Source of the DNA: Pseudomonas sp. G34
GTDB lineage: Bacteria; Pseudomonadota; Gammaproteobacteria; Pseudomonadales; Pseudomonadaceae
Length of the DNA stretch: 64,000 nt
Assembly: GCF_031119625.1 (NCBI RefSeq)
Contig: NZ_JAVHZV010000029.1
Span: forward strand, 372,001-436,000
Direction: 5' to 3'
Positions 22,451 through 31,313 of this stretch are shown here, piece by piece (within the stretch, counting starts at the first letter, position 1; the number at the start of each line of letters is the position of its first letter). Below the pieces are notes generated by a model. It worked only from the letters and a program-made list of their open reading frames with translations. It was not told where the DNA came from and did not search any database. A program made the position numbers and the translations under genes.

Positions 22451-24721
22451 TCACTGCTCGATGATGCAGTCCACCGTGTAGTAACTGCCCTGCTCGCCCT
22501 CATGGCGCTGCAGGCCGTGGACATCGGCGTCGAAACCCGGGAAACGCCGCTCGAAGGCCTGGGCGAAGCGCAGGTAGTCGATGATCGAGCGGGTTTGCGC
22601 CGTGAAACGCTCGCCCGGCATGATCAGCGGAATACCCGGCGGATAGGGCACCAGCATCACCGCGGCGATACGCCCTTCGACGTCATCGACCAGCACCTCT
22701 TCAACCTCGCCGCGTACCAGCTGGTTATAGGCATCGGCCGGTTTCAGGGCGATTTCGGGCAGTACGGTGTACATGCGCTTGAGGGATTTGGCGGTGGCGT
22801 TTTCGCGGTAGCAGTCATGCAATGAGTCGCACAGGTCGCGCAGGCCCATGCCCTGGTAACGAAGCCCACCTTCGCGGGCCACCGAGGGCAGCACCGAGCT
22901 CAGCGGCAGGTTGGCATCGTAGCTGCGCTTGAACTCCAGAAGCTCGGTCAACAGGGTGCTCCACTTGCCCTTGGTGATGCCCATCGAGAACAGCACCAGG
23001 AACGAATACAGGCCGGTCTTCTCGACCACCAGGCCGCGCTCCCAGAGAAACTTGCTGACCACCGCGGCGGGAATGCCGCGCTCGTCGAGCCGGCCGCCGG
23101 CGGTCAGCCCGGGCATCACCAGGGTCACCTTGATCGGGTCGAGCAGCACGTAGTCTTCGGCCACGTCGCCGAAACCGTGCCAGTCGGCTTCGGGTTGCAG
23201 CAGCCAGTCCGGCGTCGACACGTCGTCGGTGCCCTCGGTCTGCGGCGGCTGCCAGATGCTGAACCACCAGTCCTCGCTGCTCAGGCTCTGCCCCAGGTTG
23301 GCCAGGGCCCGGCGGAAGCTCAGGGCCTCGTCGAAGGTTTCCTGGATCAGCGACCGCCCGGCCGGCCCCTCCATCATCGCCGAAGCCACATCCAGCGAGG
23401 CGATGATGCCGTACTGCGGCGAGGTGGAGATGTGCATCATGAAGGCTTCGTTGAAGCGGTCGCGGTCGAGCTTGCGCCCGCCGGTGCCGGCGCCACCGTC
23501 CTGCACGTGGATCATCGACGCCTGGCTGAAGGCGGCCAGCAACTTGTGGGTCGAATGGGTGGTGAACACCATCGGGCCGGCGGCCTCGCGGGTGGTGCCC
23601 ATGCCATAGCGCCCGGCATAGAACTCATGGAACGCGGCGTAGGCGTACCAGGCCTCGTCGAAGTGCAGCACCTCGACCGAATCGCCGAGGGTGCGTTTGA
23701 TCAGTTCGGCGTTGTAGCACAAGCCGTCGTAGGTCGAGTTGGTCACCACCGCCAGCTTGACCTTGGCCTCGCGGCCGCGGGCCAGCGGGCTGGCATCGAT
23801 CTTGGCCTGGATCGACTCGCGGGTGAATTCGCTCAGCGGAATCGGCCCGATGATGCCCAGCTCGTTACGTTCCGGCGACAGGTACAGGGGAATCGCGCCG
23901 GTCATGATGATCGCGTGGAGGATCGACTTGTGGCAGTTGCGGTCGACCAGCACCAGGTCATCGCGGCCGACCATCGAGTGCCAGACGATCTTGTTGGCGG
24001 TCGAGGTGCCGTTGATCACGAAATAGGTATGGTCGGCGCCGAAGTTGCGCGCGGCGCGTTCCTCGGCGGCGGCCAGCGGGCCGGTGTGGTCGAGCAGCGA
24101 GCCGAGCTCGGGCACCGACACCGACAGGTCGGAGCGCAGGGTGTTCTCCCCGAAGAACTGGTGAAACGCCTGCCCGACCGGGCTCTTGCGGTAGGCCACG
24201 CCACCGCCGTGGCCCGGCGTGTGCCAGGAATAGTTGGACTGCGAGGTGTGCTGCACCAGGGCCTTGAAGAACGGCGGCAGCAGGCCGTCGAGGTAATTGC
24301 GCGCGGCACGGGCCACCTGGCGGGCCAGGAACGGCACGGTGTCCTCGAACAGGTAGAGAATGCCGCGCAGCTGGTTGAGATCGGCCATGGCTTCGGCCGG
24401 CGCATTCTCGATGGTCACCTGCTCGCCCAGGGCGAAGATCGGCAGTTGCGGTGCGCGGCGGCGGGCGATGCGGATCAGCTCGACCATATCCTGCAGCAGG
24501 TGGCGATTCTCACCAGCGCCCTCGGCGGCCACCAGGATGCAGGCCAGGCCGTGGTGGGTCGAGGCGACGATGTGGCCTTCCGCCGAACTGGCGGTGGAGA
24601 GAATGGTGAAGCCGTCCTGCTCCAGCTCGGTGGCGATGGCCCGCACCCGCTCGCCGGCCACGGTATCGGCCTTGATGTCACGATGAACGATGAGTACCGG
24701 GAACTTGAGGTCTTTGTACAT
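22451..24721 (-). CDS. ldcA: Lysine/ornithine/arginine decarboxylase family, LdcA-like
   Basis: A 756-aa PLP-dependent fold-type I decarboxylase with an N-terminal response-regulator-like wing domain (about 1-140), a PLP domain and a C-terminal domain. The Schiff-base Lys lies in THSTHKLLAAFSQ and the PLP-phosphate region near VINGTSTANKIVWHS. In P. aeruginosa the orthologue at this position, LdcA, decarboxylates lysine to cadaverine and is induced by arginine through ArgR. I start at ATG 24721 (MYKDLKFPVL); a GTG three codons up is weaker. No nhaB or permease gene lies between it and the upstream isomerase gene, unlike my recollection of PAO1. Confidence 0.9.
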   Translation of the reverse strand: MYKDLKFPVLIVHRDIKADTVAGERVRAIATELEQDGFTILSTASSAEGHIVASTHHGLACILVAAEGAGENRHLLQDMVELIRIARRRAPQLPIFALGEQVTIENAPAEAMADLNQLRGILYLFEDTVPFLARQVARAARNYLDGLLPPFFKALVQHTSQSNYSWHTPGHGGGVAYRKSPVGQAFHQFFGENTLRSDLSVSVPELGSLLDHTGPLAAAEERAARNFGADHTYFVINGTSTANKIVWHSMVGRDDLVLVDRNCHKSILHAIIMTGAIPLYLSPERNELGIIGPIPLSEFTRESIQAKIDASPLARGREAKVKLAVVTNSTYDGLCYNAELIKRTLGDSVEVLHFDEAWYAYAAFHEFYAGRYGMGTTREAAGPMVFTTHSTHKLLAAFSQASMIHVQDGGAGTGGRKLDRDRFNEAFMMHISTSPQYGIIASLDVASAMMEGPAGRSLIQETFDEALSFRRALANLGQSLSSEDWWFSIWQPPQTEGTDDVSTPDWLLQPEADWHGFGDVAEDYVLLDPIKVTLVMPGLTAGGRLDERGIPAAVVSKFLWERGLVVEKTGLYSFLVLFSMGITKGKWSTLLTELLEFKRSYDANLPLSSVLPSVAREGGLRYQGMGLRDLCDSLHDCYRENATAKSLKRMYTVLPEIALKPADAYNQLVRGEVEEVLVDDVEGRIAAVMLVPYPPGIPLIMPGERFTAQTRSIIDYLRFAQAFERRFPGFDADVHGLQRHEGEQGSYYTVDCIIEQ

Positions 24722-24836
24722 CAGTTGCACCTGAGGTCATGCGGAACGAACCCGCTATGCCCTCAGGGTAGAGGCTCGCCGGATTGGACGGAACCCCTCG
24801 CGCAGAGCGCTGTACGAAAAGGTCGCAATTGACCGA

Positions 24837-25589
24837 TCAGGAGGCGGATGTGCCCTGCTCTGCGGCGTCCAGCTGAGCCCACAGGGCCGGCGCACCAGCG
24901 GCCTTTTCGATCACCGCCAGGCGTGCGACATGGGCAGCCAGCTCGTCGGCATTGGCAGCGATCACCACGCCACGGGGCCGCTCGGCGGGCAGGCGGCGAA
25001 TCGGCGTGGCCTGCTGGCGACCACTGCCATCGCCCTCGGCGCCTTCGCCGGCCAGGGACAGGTTGGTCTGCCCACCGGTCATCGCCAGGTAGACGTCGGC
25101 GAGGATCTCCGAGTCGAGCAAGGCGCCGTGCAGTTCACGGCCGGAGTTGTCGACGCCGTAGCGCTTGCACAGCGCATCGAGGCTGTTGCGCTGGCCCGGG
25201 TGACGCTCGCGGGCCATCTGCAGGGTGTCGAGCACGTCGCAATAGGCCGAGATGTCCGCACGCTCGTGCTGGCCGATCAGGGCGAACTCGTTGTTCAGGA
25301 AGCCGATGTCGAAGGGCGCGTTGTGAATGATCAGCTGCGCACCCTTGATGAACTCGTAGAACTCGTCGGCGACTTCCTTGAAGCGCGGCTTGTCCTTGAG
25401 ATCCTCGTTGGTGATGCCGTGCACCGCGATGGCGCCCTCATCGATCTCACGGTCCGGCTGCAGGTAGATGTGGAAATGCCGCCCGGTCAGGCGCCGCCCC
25501 TCGACCTCCACGCAACCGATCTCGATGACCCGGTGGCCATCGTTTACCGGCATACCGGTGGTTTCAGTATCCAGTACGACTCTACGCAC
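24837..25589 (-). CDS. dnaQ: DNA polymerase III epsilon subunit (proofreading 3'-5' exonuclease)
   Basis: A 250-aa DEDDh exonuclease. ExoI: VLDTETTGM at residues 5-13; ExoII: IIHNAPFDIGFLN; ExoIII: HGALLDSEILADVY with the general-base His and last Asp. The C-terminal tail after about residue 180 is the polymerase-binding region. It overlaps the end of rnhA by 8 bp, the usual rnhA-dnaQ arrangement in pseudomonads, here read on the minus strand. Confidence 0.97.
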   Translation of the reverse strand: MRRVVLDTETTGMPVNDGHRVIEIGCVEVEGRRLTGRHFHIYLQPDREIDEGAIAVHGITNEDLKDKPRFKEVADEFYEFIKGAQLIIHNAPFDIGFLNNEFALIGQHERADISAYCDVLDTLQMARERHPGQRNSLDALCKRYGVDNSGRELHGALLDSEILADVYLAMTGGQTNLSLAGEGAEGDGSGRQQATPIRRLPAERPRGVVIAANADELAAHVARLAVIEKAAGAPALWAQLDAAEQGTSAS

Positions 25590-26034
25590 GCTTCATGCTC
25601 CTGATATCTTCGACGCCACGATTGGCCAGCTGGTCGGCGCGTTCGTTGCCGGGGTGGCCGATATGGCCGCGCACCCATTCCCAGGTGACGTTGTGGCGGT
25701 TGACCTGCTCGTCCAGCTGCTGCCAGAGGTCGGCATTCTTCACCGGTTCCTTGGCGGCGGTTTTCCAGCCGCGTTTCTTCCAGTTGGGCATCCACTCCTT
25801 GATGCCCTTCATGACGTACTGCGAATCGGTGACCAGGCGCACGTTGCACGGGCGCTTGAGTTCGGCCAGGCCGCGAATCGCGCCCATCAGCTCCATGCGG
25901 TTGTTGGTGGTCACGGCCTCGCCGCCCCACAACTCCTTTTCCACGCCCTGGAACACCAGCAATGCACCCCAGCCACCGACGCCGGGATTGCCCTTGCAGG
26001 CACCGTCGGTGTAAAGCTCAACTTGATCGGACAT
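25582..26034 (-). CDS. rnhA: Ribonuclease HI
   Basis: A 150-aa RNase H1 that removes RNA from RNA:DNA hybrids during replication. Catalytic acids are in YTDGACKGNPG (Asp10), NRMELMGA (Glu), VTDSQYVMKG (Asp) and GNERADQLAN (last Asp). The basic protrusion WMPNWKKRGWKT is also present. It overlaps dnaQ by 8 bp; the methyltransferase gene is just upstream. Confidence 0.97.
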   Translation of the reverse strand: MSDQVELYTDGACKGNPGVGGWGALLVFQGVEKELWGGEAVTTNNRMELMGAIRGLAELKRPCNVRLVTDSQYVMKGIKEWMPNWKKRGWKTAAKEPVKNADLWQQLDEQVNRHNVTWEWVRGHIGHPGNERADQLANRGVEDIRSMKRA

Positions 26035-26078
26035 GCAGCGCCTTTATCTATGCTCTGATTTCGATGTGCGGGGCCAGG

Positions 26079-26840
26079 TTATGCGCCGTCACGGTCGCGA
26101 CGGCTGAGTTTGGCCACCGGCATGGGCATCAGCTTGCCCATCGGCTCGCGACGGGACTGGCGCAGCGGGCGCAGGCCGACGACCAGCTTGCGCGCCACCA
26201 ATACGTAAAACCCGCCACCCGGCGATTGCCAGGCACCGCCCCAGCGCTCCAGGGAGGCCAGCCGAGCCTGCCAGGCCGCCGAAGCAAGCGGCGGACGATA
26301 ACATCCGAAGCGCCGTTTCTCCAGCGCGAAGCCCAGCAGGTTGAGCCAGTCAGCGAGCCGCCCAGGGGCGATGCAGCGGGCGTCGTGCAACACGTCGTGG
26401 GCGAACAGGTGGCGCACGCCCCAGGCGCTCATCGGGTTGATACCGACGACCAGCAGGTGCCCGCCCGGACGCACGCTGCGCGCCGCCTCACGCAGCAAGC
26501 CATGGGGCGACTGGCTGAAATCCAGGCCGTGCTGCAGCACCACCACGTCGGCGGCGTGCTCGACCAGCGGCCAGGACTGCTCCTCGCAGACGATCTCCAC
26601 CCCCGCGAACGGCGCCCCCAGGCGCACGCTGCGCTGGATCTGCTGGGTTTCCAGGGAGGTTTCGGCGCAAGGGCCGTAATGCACCAGGTAGCCGCCGAAG
26701 AACCGTGCCAGCTCTTCGTCGAGCAAACGCTGCTCCTGCTCGAGCAGCAGGCGGCCCAGGGGGCTGGTGAACCACTGCCGGGCCGCACCGATCAGTTGCA
26801 GCCAGTCGGCATCGGCCTGGGCGAAGGGGTTGTCGGTCAT
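26079..26840 (-). CDS. Class I SAM-dependent methyltransferase-like protein
   Basis: A 253-aa protein starting MTDNPFAQADADWLQL, the form conserved in Pseudomonas at this locus (PA1814 by position). The C-terminal half keeps the methyltransferase_11 pattern: DVVVLQHGLDFSQ as the motif after strand 4 and AARSVRPGGHLLVVGINPMS as the following helix and strand. The glycine-rich SAM loop is degenerate, so activity is uncertain. The frame continues 47 codons upstream without family-like residues. It is divergent from gloB. Confidence 0.75.
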   Translation of the reverse strand: MTDNPFAQADADWLQLIGAARQWFTSPLGRLLLEQEQRLLDEELARFFGGYLVHYGPCAETSLETQQIQRSVRLGAPFAGVEIVCEEQSWPLVEHAADVVVLQHGLDFSQSPHGLLREAARSVRPGGHLLVVGINPMSAWGVRHLFAHDVLHDARCIAPGRLADWLNLLGFALEKRRFGCYRPPLASAAWQARLASLERWGGAWQSPGGGFYVLVARKLVVGLRPLRQSRREPMGKLMPMPVAKLSRRDRDGA

Positions 26841-26943
26841 GGACGCGTGCTCATGGGCTGCTTGTTCATGAAAAATACCTGCATAGCCATCTCTAACAAT
26901 GACACCTAAGATGCACCTTTGTCCCCAGCTTGGCGACCACCTG

Positions 26944-27717
26944 ATGATCAAGATCGAAGCCCTGAGCGCATTCTCCGACAACTACATCTGGCTGCTGCAG
27001 GATGCGCAGCACAAGCGTGTCGCGGTGGTCGACCCCGGCGACGCCGCCCCCGTGCAGGCCTGGCTGCAGCAGCATGGCGACTGGACGCTGAGCGATATCC
27101 TGATCACCCATCACCACAACGATCACGTCGGCGGGGTCGAGCAGCTGCGCCGCGAAACCGGCGCACGGGTCTACGGCCCGGCCAGCGAGAACATTCCGGG
27201 CCGCGACCAGGCGCTGGTCGATGGCGAGCGTATCGAGGTGCTGGGCCTGGCCATGCAGGTCTTCGAGGTGCCCGGCCATACCCTGGGCCATATCGCCTTC
27301 TATCAACCCGAGCAGCACTGGCTGTTCTGCGGTGACACGCTGTTCGCCGCCGGCTGCGGTCGGCTGTTCGAAGGCACGCCGCAACAGATGCACCAGTCAT
27401 TGCAGCGCCTGGCAGAGTTGCCGGACGACACGCTGATCTATTGCGCCCATGAATACACGCTCAGCAACCTGCGCTTCGCCAGGGCCGTCGAGCCGGCCAA
27501 CCAGGCGATTGCCGAGCGCTTCGCGCAGGTCGAGGCCTGGCGTCAGCAAGGGCAGATCAGCCTGCCGTCCGACCTCAAGCTCGAACGCGCCACCAACCCG
27601 TTTCTGCGCGCCGGCGAAACATCGGTTAAAGAAATGATCGCCAGCCGGGAAGCACGCGCCATGGCCAGCGAGGGCGAGGTTTTTGCCGCATTGCGCGCCT
27701 GGAAGGATCACTTCTGA
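26944..27717 (+). CDS. gloB: Hydroxyacylglutathione hydrolase (glyoxalase II)
   Basis: A 257-aa metallo-beta-lactamase-fold enzyme that hydrolyses S-lactoylglutathione to lactate, completing methylglyoxal detoxification. Metal site: THHHNDHVGG near residue 52, VPGHTLGHIAF near 105 and GDTLFAAGCGRLFEG near 130. The C-terminal helical glutathione-binding domain contains YCAHEYTLSN. ATG 26944 is chosen (MIKIEALSAF), as in other GloB proteins; the frame extends 15 codons further upstream. Confidence 0.96.
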   Translation: MIKIEALSAFSDNYIWLLQDAQHKRVAVVDPGDAAPVQAWLQQHGDWTLSDILITHHHNDHVGGVEQLRRETGARVYGPASENIPGRDQALVDGERIEVLGLAMQVFEVPGHTLGHIAFYQPEQHWLFCGDTLFAAGCGRLFEGTPQQMHQSLQRLAELPDDTLIYCAHEYTLSNLRFARAVEPANQAIAERFAQVEAWRQQGQISLPSDLKLERATNPFLRAGETSVKEMIASREARAMASEGEVFAALRAWKDHF

Positions 27718-27752
27718 AGTACCGACTGGCCCGCAAAAATCCTGGTCAAAAC

Positions 27753-27781
27753 TTGACCACCCCTGGATCGGTTTCTAGAAT
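27753..27781 (+). promoter_or_regulatory. Sigma-70 promoter of mltD
   Basis: TTGACC (27753-27758), exactly 17 bases, then TAGAAT (27776-27781). It lies 36 bp before the mltD start. Confidence 0.75.
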
Positions 27782-27817
27782 CGCCCGACTTTCGATCCAG
27801 GATACCCCCCATAACCA

Positions 27818-29374
27818 ATGCCTTCTTCCCGACCTAACCCCTTGAATTCAAAGGCATTGGCTCTGCGCTATCCGGCGCTGGCCCTGGCGGTTTGTGCCGT
27901 GCTCAGCGGCTGCCAGAGCCTCGATCAACAACAGGTCGAGAACGCGCCGGCAGTGGACTTGAGCGGCAGAACGCCGCACCAGCCGCTATGGATCGAGGGC
28001 ACGGCCAAGGCCGAGCAGCCCAAGGATATCTGGGAACGTGTGCGCTCCGGTTATCAGTTGCAGGACGCGATCGGCGTCAACCCGCGCATCGAACAACAGC
28101 GCCTGTGGTTCTCCAGCAACCCGTCGTTCGTCGAGAAGGCCGGGGAGCGCAGCAATCCCTACATCCATTACATCGTCGAGCGCCTCGAAGAGCGCAACAT
28201 GCCGATGGAGCTGGCGCTGCTGCCGATGATCGAGAGCGCCTACAACCCCTTCGCCTATTCGCCGGCCGATGCCGTCGGGCTGTGGCAGTTCATCCCCTCC
28301 ACGGGGCGCAACTTCAACTTGCGGCAAACCCGCTGGTACGACGGTCGCCGCGACGTCACGGCGTCCACCCAGGCGGCCATGGACTACCTGGCGCGCCTGC
28401 ACGAGATGTTCAACGGTGACTGGCTGCTGGCCCTGGCGGCCTACAACGCCGGCGAAGGCCGGGTCAGCCGCGCCATCGAGCGCAACCAGAAGCTCGGCCT
28501 GCCAACCGACTACTGGAACCTGTCGCTGCCCCAGGAAACCCAGAACTACGTGCCCAAGCTGCTGGCCCTGTCCCAGGTGGTCATGGCGCCAAACGCCTAT
28601 GGCGTGAGCCTGGCACCGATCGCCAACGAGCCCTATTTCGAGGAGGTGGAGCTCAAGCAGCGCATGGACCTGGCTCGGGTAGCGGCCCTGGCCGAGGTCG
28701 ACGAAGACGAGCTGTACCTGCTCAACCCCGCGTTCAAGAAACGCGTCACCGTCGACGGCCCGCAGCACCTGCTGGTGCCGACCCAGAAGGTCGAACTGCT
28801 GACCGCCAATCTGTCGACGCTCAAACCCGAGGATCGGGGCCTGCAGGAATACGTGGTGCGCGCCGGCGACAACCTGCACGGCATCGCCAACCGCTACGAG
28901 CTGAGCGTTGCCAGCATCAAGGAGCTCAACCAGCTCAGCGGCAACACCCTCGCCGTGGGCCAGCACCTGAGCCTGCCGACCAGCCTGCAGTCAGTGCCTG
29001 ACCAGGCGCCGCAGCGCACCGTCAATACCGCCGTGGCCTCGCGCAACTACACCATCCGCAATGGCGACAACCTCTGGCAGATCGCCAGGGCCCACAATGT
29101 CGCGGTCAACGACATCCAGCGCTGGAATGCCCTGAAGGGCAACTCGCTGCGTGTCGGGCAAACCATCAAGCTGCAGGGCGGCACCGGCACCGGCAAAGCA
29201 CGAAGCGTCGCGCAACGGGACGGCGTCACCTACTACAAGGTGCGCAAGGGCGATTCCCTGCACCTGATCGCCAAGCGTTTCAACGTGCAGATGAAGAACC
29301 TGCAGAGCTGGAACCCGCGCACCGGCAAGGCCCTGAAACCGGGCCAGGTACTGACCCTGCGCCTGCCTGACTGA
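27818..29374 (+). CDS. mltD: Membrane-bound lytic murein transglycosylase D
   Basis: Outer-membrane lipoprotein of 518 aa that cleaves peptidoglycan with formation of 1,6-anhydromuramic acid. Lipobox AVLSGC near residue 32. The SLT/GH23 domain (about 105-250) has catalytic Glu139 in PMIESAYNP, then GLWQFIPSTGRNF and ALAAYNAGEGRV. Three LysM peptidoglycan-binding domains follow, starting near YVVRAGDNLHGIA, YTIRNGDNLWQIA and YKVRKGDSLHLIA. A clear sigma-70 promoter lies upstream. Order gloB-mltD is conserved in Pseudomonas. Confidence 0.96.
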   Translation: MPSSRPNPLNSKALALRYPALALAVCAVLSGCQSLDQQQVENAPAVDLSGRTPHQPLWIEGTAKAEQPKDIWERVRSGYQLQDAIGVNPRIEQQRLWFSSNPSFVEKAGERSNPYIHYIVERLEERNMPMELALLPMIESAYNPFAYSPADAVGLWQFIPSTGRNFNLRQTRWYDGRRDVTASTQAAMDYLARLHEMFNGDWLLALAAYNAGEGRVSRAIERNQKLGLPTDYWNLSLPQETQNYVPKLLALSQVVMAPNAYGVSLAPIANEPYFEEVELKQRMDLARVAALAEVDEDELYLLNPAFKKRVTVDGPQHLLVPTQKVELLTANLSTLKPEDRGLQEYVVRAGDNLHGIANRYELSVASIKELNQLSGNTLAVGQHLSLPTSLQSVPDQAPQRTVNTAVASRNYTIRNGDNLWQIARAHNVAVNDIQRWNALKGNSLRVGQTIKLQGGTGTGKARSVAQRDGVTYYKVRKGDSLHLIAKRFNVQMKNLQSWNPRTGKALKPGQVLTLRLPD

Positions 29375-29474
29375 CGCGCATTGCAACACACTTGAGGCGG
29401 GCCGCCGGGGTCGCTCTTTTTCCTGTACAGACAAGCTGTTACTGTACGGAAACCTTGCTGCCCCGGATCGGATA

Positions 29475-31313
29475 TTGCTCTTGAGACGCCCCCTCCTCTC
29501 GCTGTTTTTTGGCCTGGCCACCAGCTTCCCGGCCTCGGCAACGCTCAGCGAAAGCCACGGCTATGCGCAATTCGGCGCGCTCAAGTACCCCGCCAGTTTC
29601 ACCCATTTCGACTGGGTCAACCCCGAAGCGCCCAAGGGCGGCACCCTGCGCATCATGGCCGCCGGCAGTTTCGACACGCTCAACCCCTATACGCTCAAGG
29701 GCACCAGCCCGGTGGCCACCGCCAACTTTCTGCAATACGGCGTGACCGAACTGAACGAGCCGCTGATGGTGGGCACCGGGCCGTACGATCCGTCCGGTGA
29801 CGAGCCGGCCTCCAGCTACGGGCTGATCGCCAGCTCCGTGGAATACAGCGAAGAGCGCAGCTGGGTGGTGTTCAACCTGCGCCCCGAGGCGCGTTTTCAC
29901 GATGGCAAACCGATCACCGCCTATGACGTGGCGTTTTCCTACCGGTTGCTGCTCAAGGAAGGCCACCCGCAGTACCGCACCAGCCTGCAGGAAGTGAAAC
30001 GGGTCGATATCCTCAATCGCCACCGCGTGCGCTTCGTGCTCAAGCGTGCCAACAATCCGCTGCTGATCCTGCGCCTGGGCGAGCTGCCGGTGCTGCCGCA
30101 GCACTACTGGAAGGATCGCGATTTCAAGGCCACCACCTTCGAGCCGCCGCTGGGCAGCGGCCCCTATCGCATCACCCGGGTCAACCCGGGGCGCAGCCTG
30201 ACCTTCGAGCGGGTGCAGGACTGGTGGGGCGCGGCGCTGCCGGCCAACCGCGGCAAGTACAACTTCGACCGGGTCGAAGTGGATTTCTACCGCGACAGCC
30301 ACGTCGCCTTCGAGGCCTTCAAGGCCGGCGAATTCGATTTCTACATCGAGCAGCAGGCGAAGAACTGGGCCAACAACTACCGCTTCCCGGCGGCAACCCG
30401 TGGCGAGGTGGTGCGTGCGGAGATCCCTCACCAGATTCCCACTCAGACCCAGGCGCTGTTCATGAACACCCGCCGCGCCACCTTCGAGGACGCCCGCGTG
30501 CGCGAAGCACTGGGCCTGATGTTCGATTTCGAGTGGACCAACCGCACCCTGTTCAACAGCTCCTATACCCGTGCCGCCAGCTATTACCCCAACAGCGAGT
30601 TCTCCGCCAAGGGCAAGCCGCAAGGCGCCGAATGGCTGCTGTTGTCGCCGTTTCGCGGGCAGTTGCCCCCCAGGCTGTTCACCGAGCCTTTCAGGATGCC
30701 GGTTACCGATGGCCGTGGCATTCCCCGCGAAACCATGCGCCGTGCGCTCGGTCTATTGGCCGAGGCCGGCTTCAAACCCTCGGGGCAGCGCCTCATCAAC
30801 GGCAAAGGCCAGCCGCTGAGTTTCGAAATCCTGTTGGTCAACCCCAACCTGGAGCGCATTCTCCAGCCATTCACCGAGAACCTGGCCAGCATCGGCATCC
30901 AGGCCAACCTGAGAACCGTGGATCGCGCCCAATACAAACAACGCCTGGATCGCTTCGAATTCGACATGATCCTGCTGACCCTGCCGCAAACCCTCAGTCC
31001 CGGCCTGGAGCAAGCGCTGTACTTCCATTCCAGCCAGGCCAGCGTGAAGGGCGGCAGGAATTACGCCGGCATCAACGATCCGGTCGTCGATGCCCTGCTC
31101 GAAAAGCTGCTCTCTGCCCGTACGCGTGATGAACAGGTGGCCGCCACCCGCGCCCTGGATCGCGTGATGCTCTGGCAGCACTACACCATTCCCAATTGGT
31201 ACATCGACTATCACCGCCTGGCGTACCGCAATCGCTTTGCCTTCGTCGCCACGCCGCCCTACACGCTGGGGCTGCGCAGTTGGTGGCTGAAACCCACGGA
31301 GACCACCCAATGA
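29475..31313 (+). CDS. nppA1: ABC transporter solute-binding protein, NppA1-like
   Basis: A 612-aa periplasmic SBP_bac_5 protein with a signal peptide (SLFFGLATSFPASA) and the YejA-type motif FTHFDWVNPEAPKGG near the mature N terminus. It is the first of two tandem binding proteins in a five-gene importer. The set corresponds by order to nppA1A2BCD of P. aeruginosa, which I recall is needed for uptake of peptidyl-nucleoside antibiotics and is related to E. coli yejABEF (microcin C). The start is TTG 29475, or TTG 29481; both lack a strong ribosome site. Its stop overlaps the next start. Confidence 0.82.
   Translation: MLLRRPLLSLFFGLATSFPASATLSESHGYAQFGALKYPASFTHFDWVNPEAPKGGTLRIMAAGSFDTLNPYTLKGTSPVATANFLQYGVTELNEPLMVGTGPYDPSGDEPASSYGLIASSVEYSEERSWVVFNLRPEARFHDGKPITAYDVAFSYRLLLKEGHPQYRTSLQEVKRVDILNRHRVRFVLKRANNPLLILRLGELPVLPQHYWKDRDFKATTFEPPLGSGPYRITRVNPGRSLTFERVQDWWGAALPANRGKYNFDRVEVDFYRDSHVAFEAFKAGEFDFYIEQQAKNWANNYRFPAATRGEVVRAEIPHQIPTQTQALFMNTRRATFEDARVREALGLMFDFEWTNRTLFNSSYTRAASYYPNSEFSAKGKPQGAEWLLLSPFRGQLPPRLFTEPFRMPVTDGRGIPRETMRRALGLLAEAGFKPSGQRLINGKGQPLSFEILLVNPNLERILQPFTENLASIGIQANLRTVDRAQYKQRLDRFEFDMILLTLPQTLSPGLEQALYFHSSQASVKGGRNYAGINDPVVDALLEKLLSARTRDEQVAATRALDRVMLWQHYTIPNWYIDYHRLAYRNRFAFVATPPYTLGLRSWWLKPTETTQ

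Noticed and set aside
29430..29470. CTGTACAG and CTGTACGG before nppA1 as a LexA box
   Set aside because: The spacing does not fit CTGT-N8-ACAG and neighbouring genes are not SOS genes.
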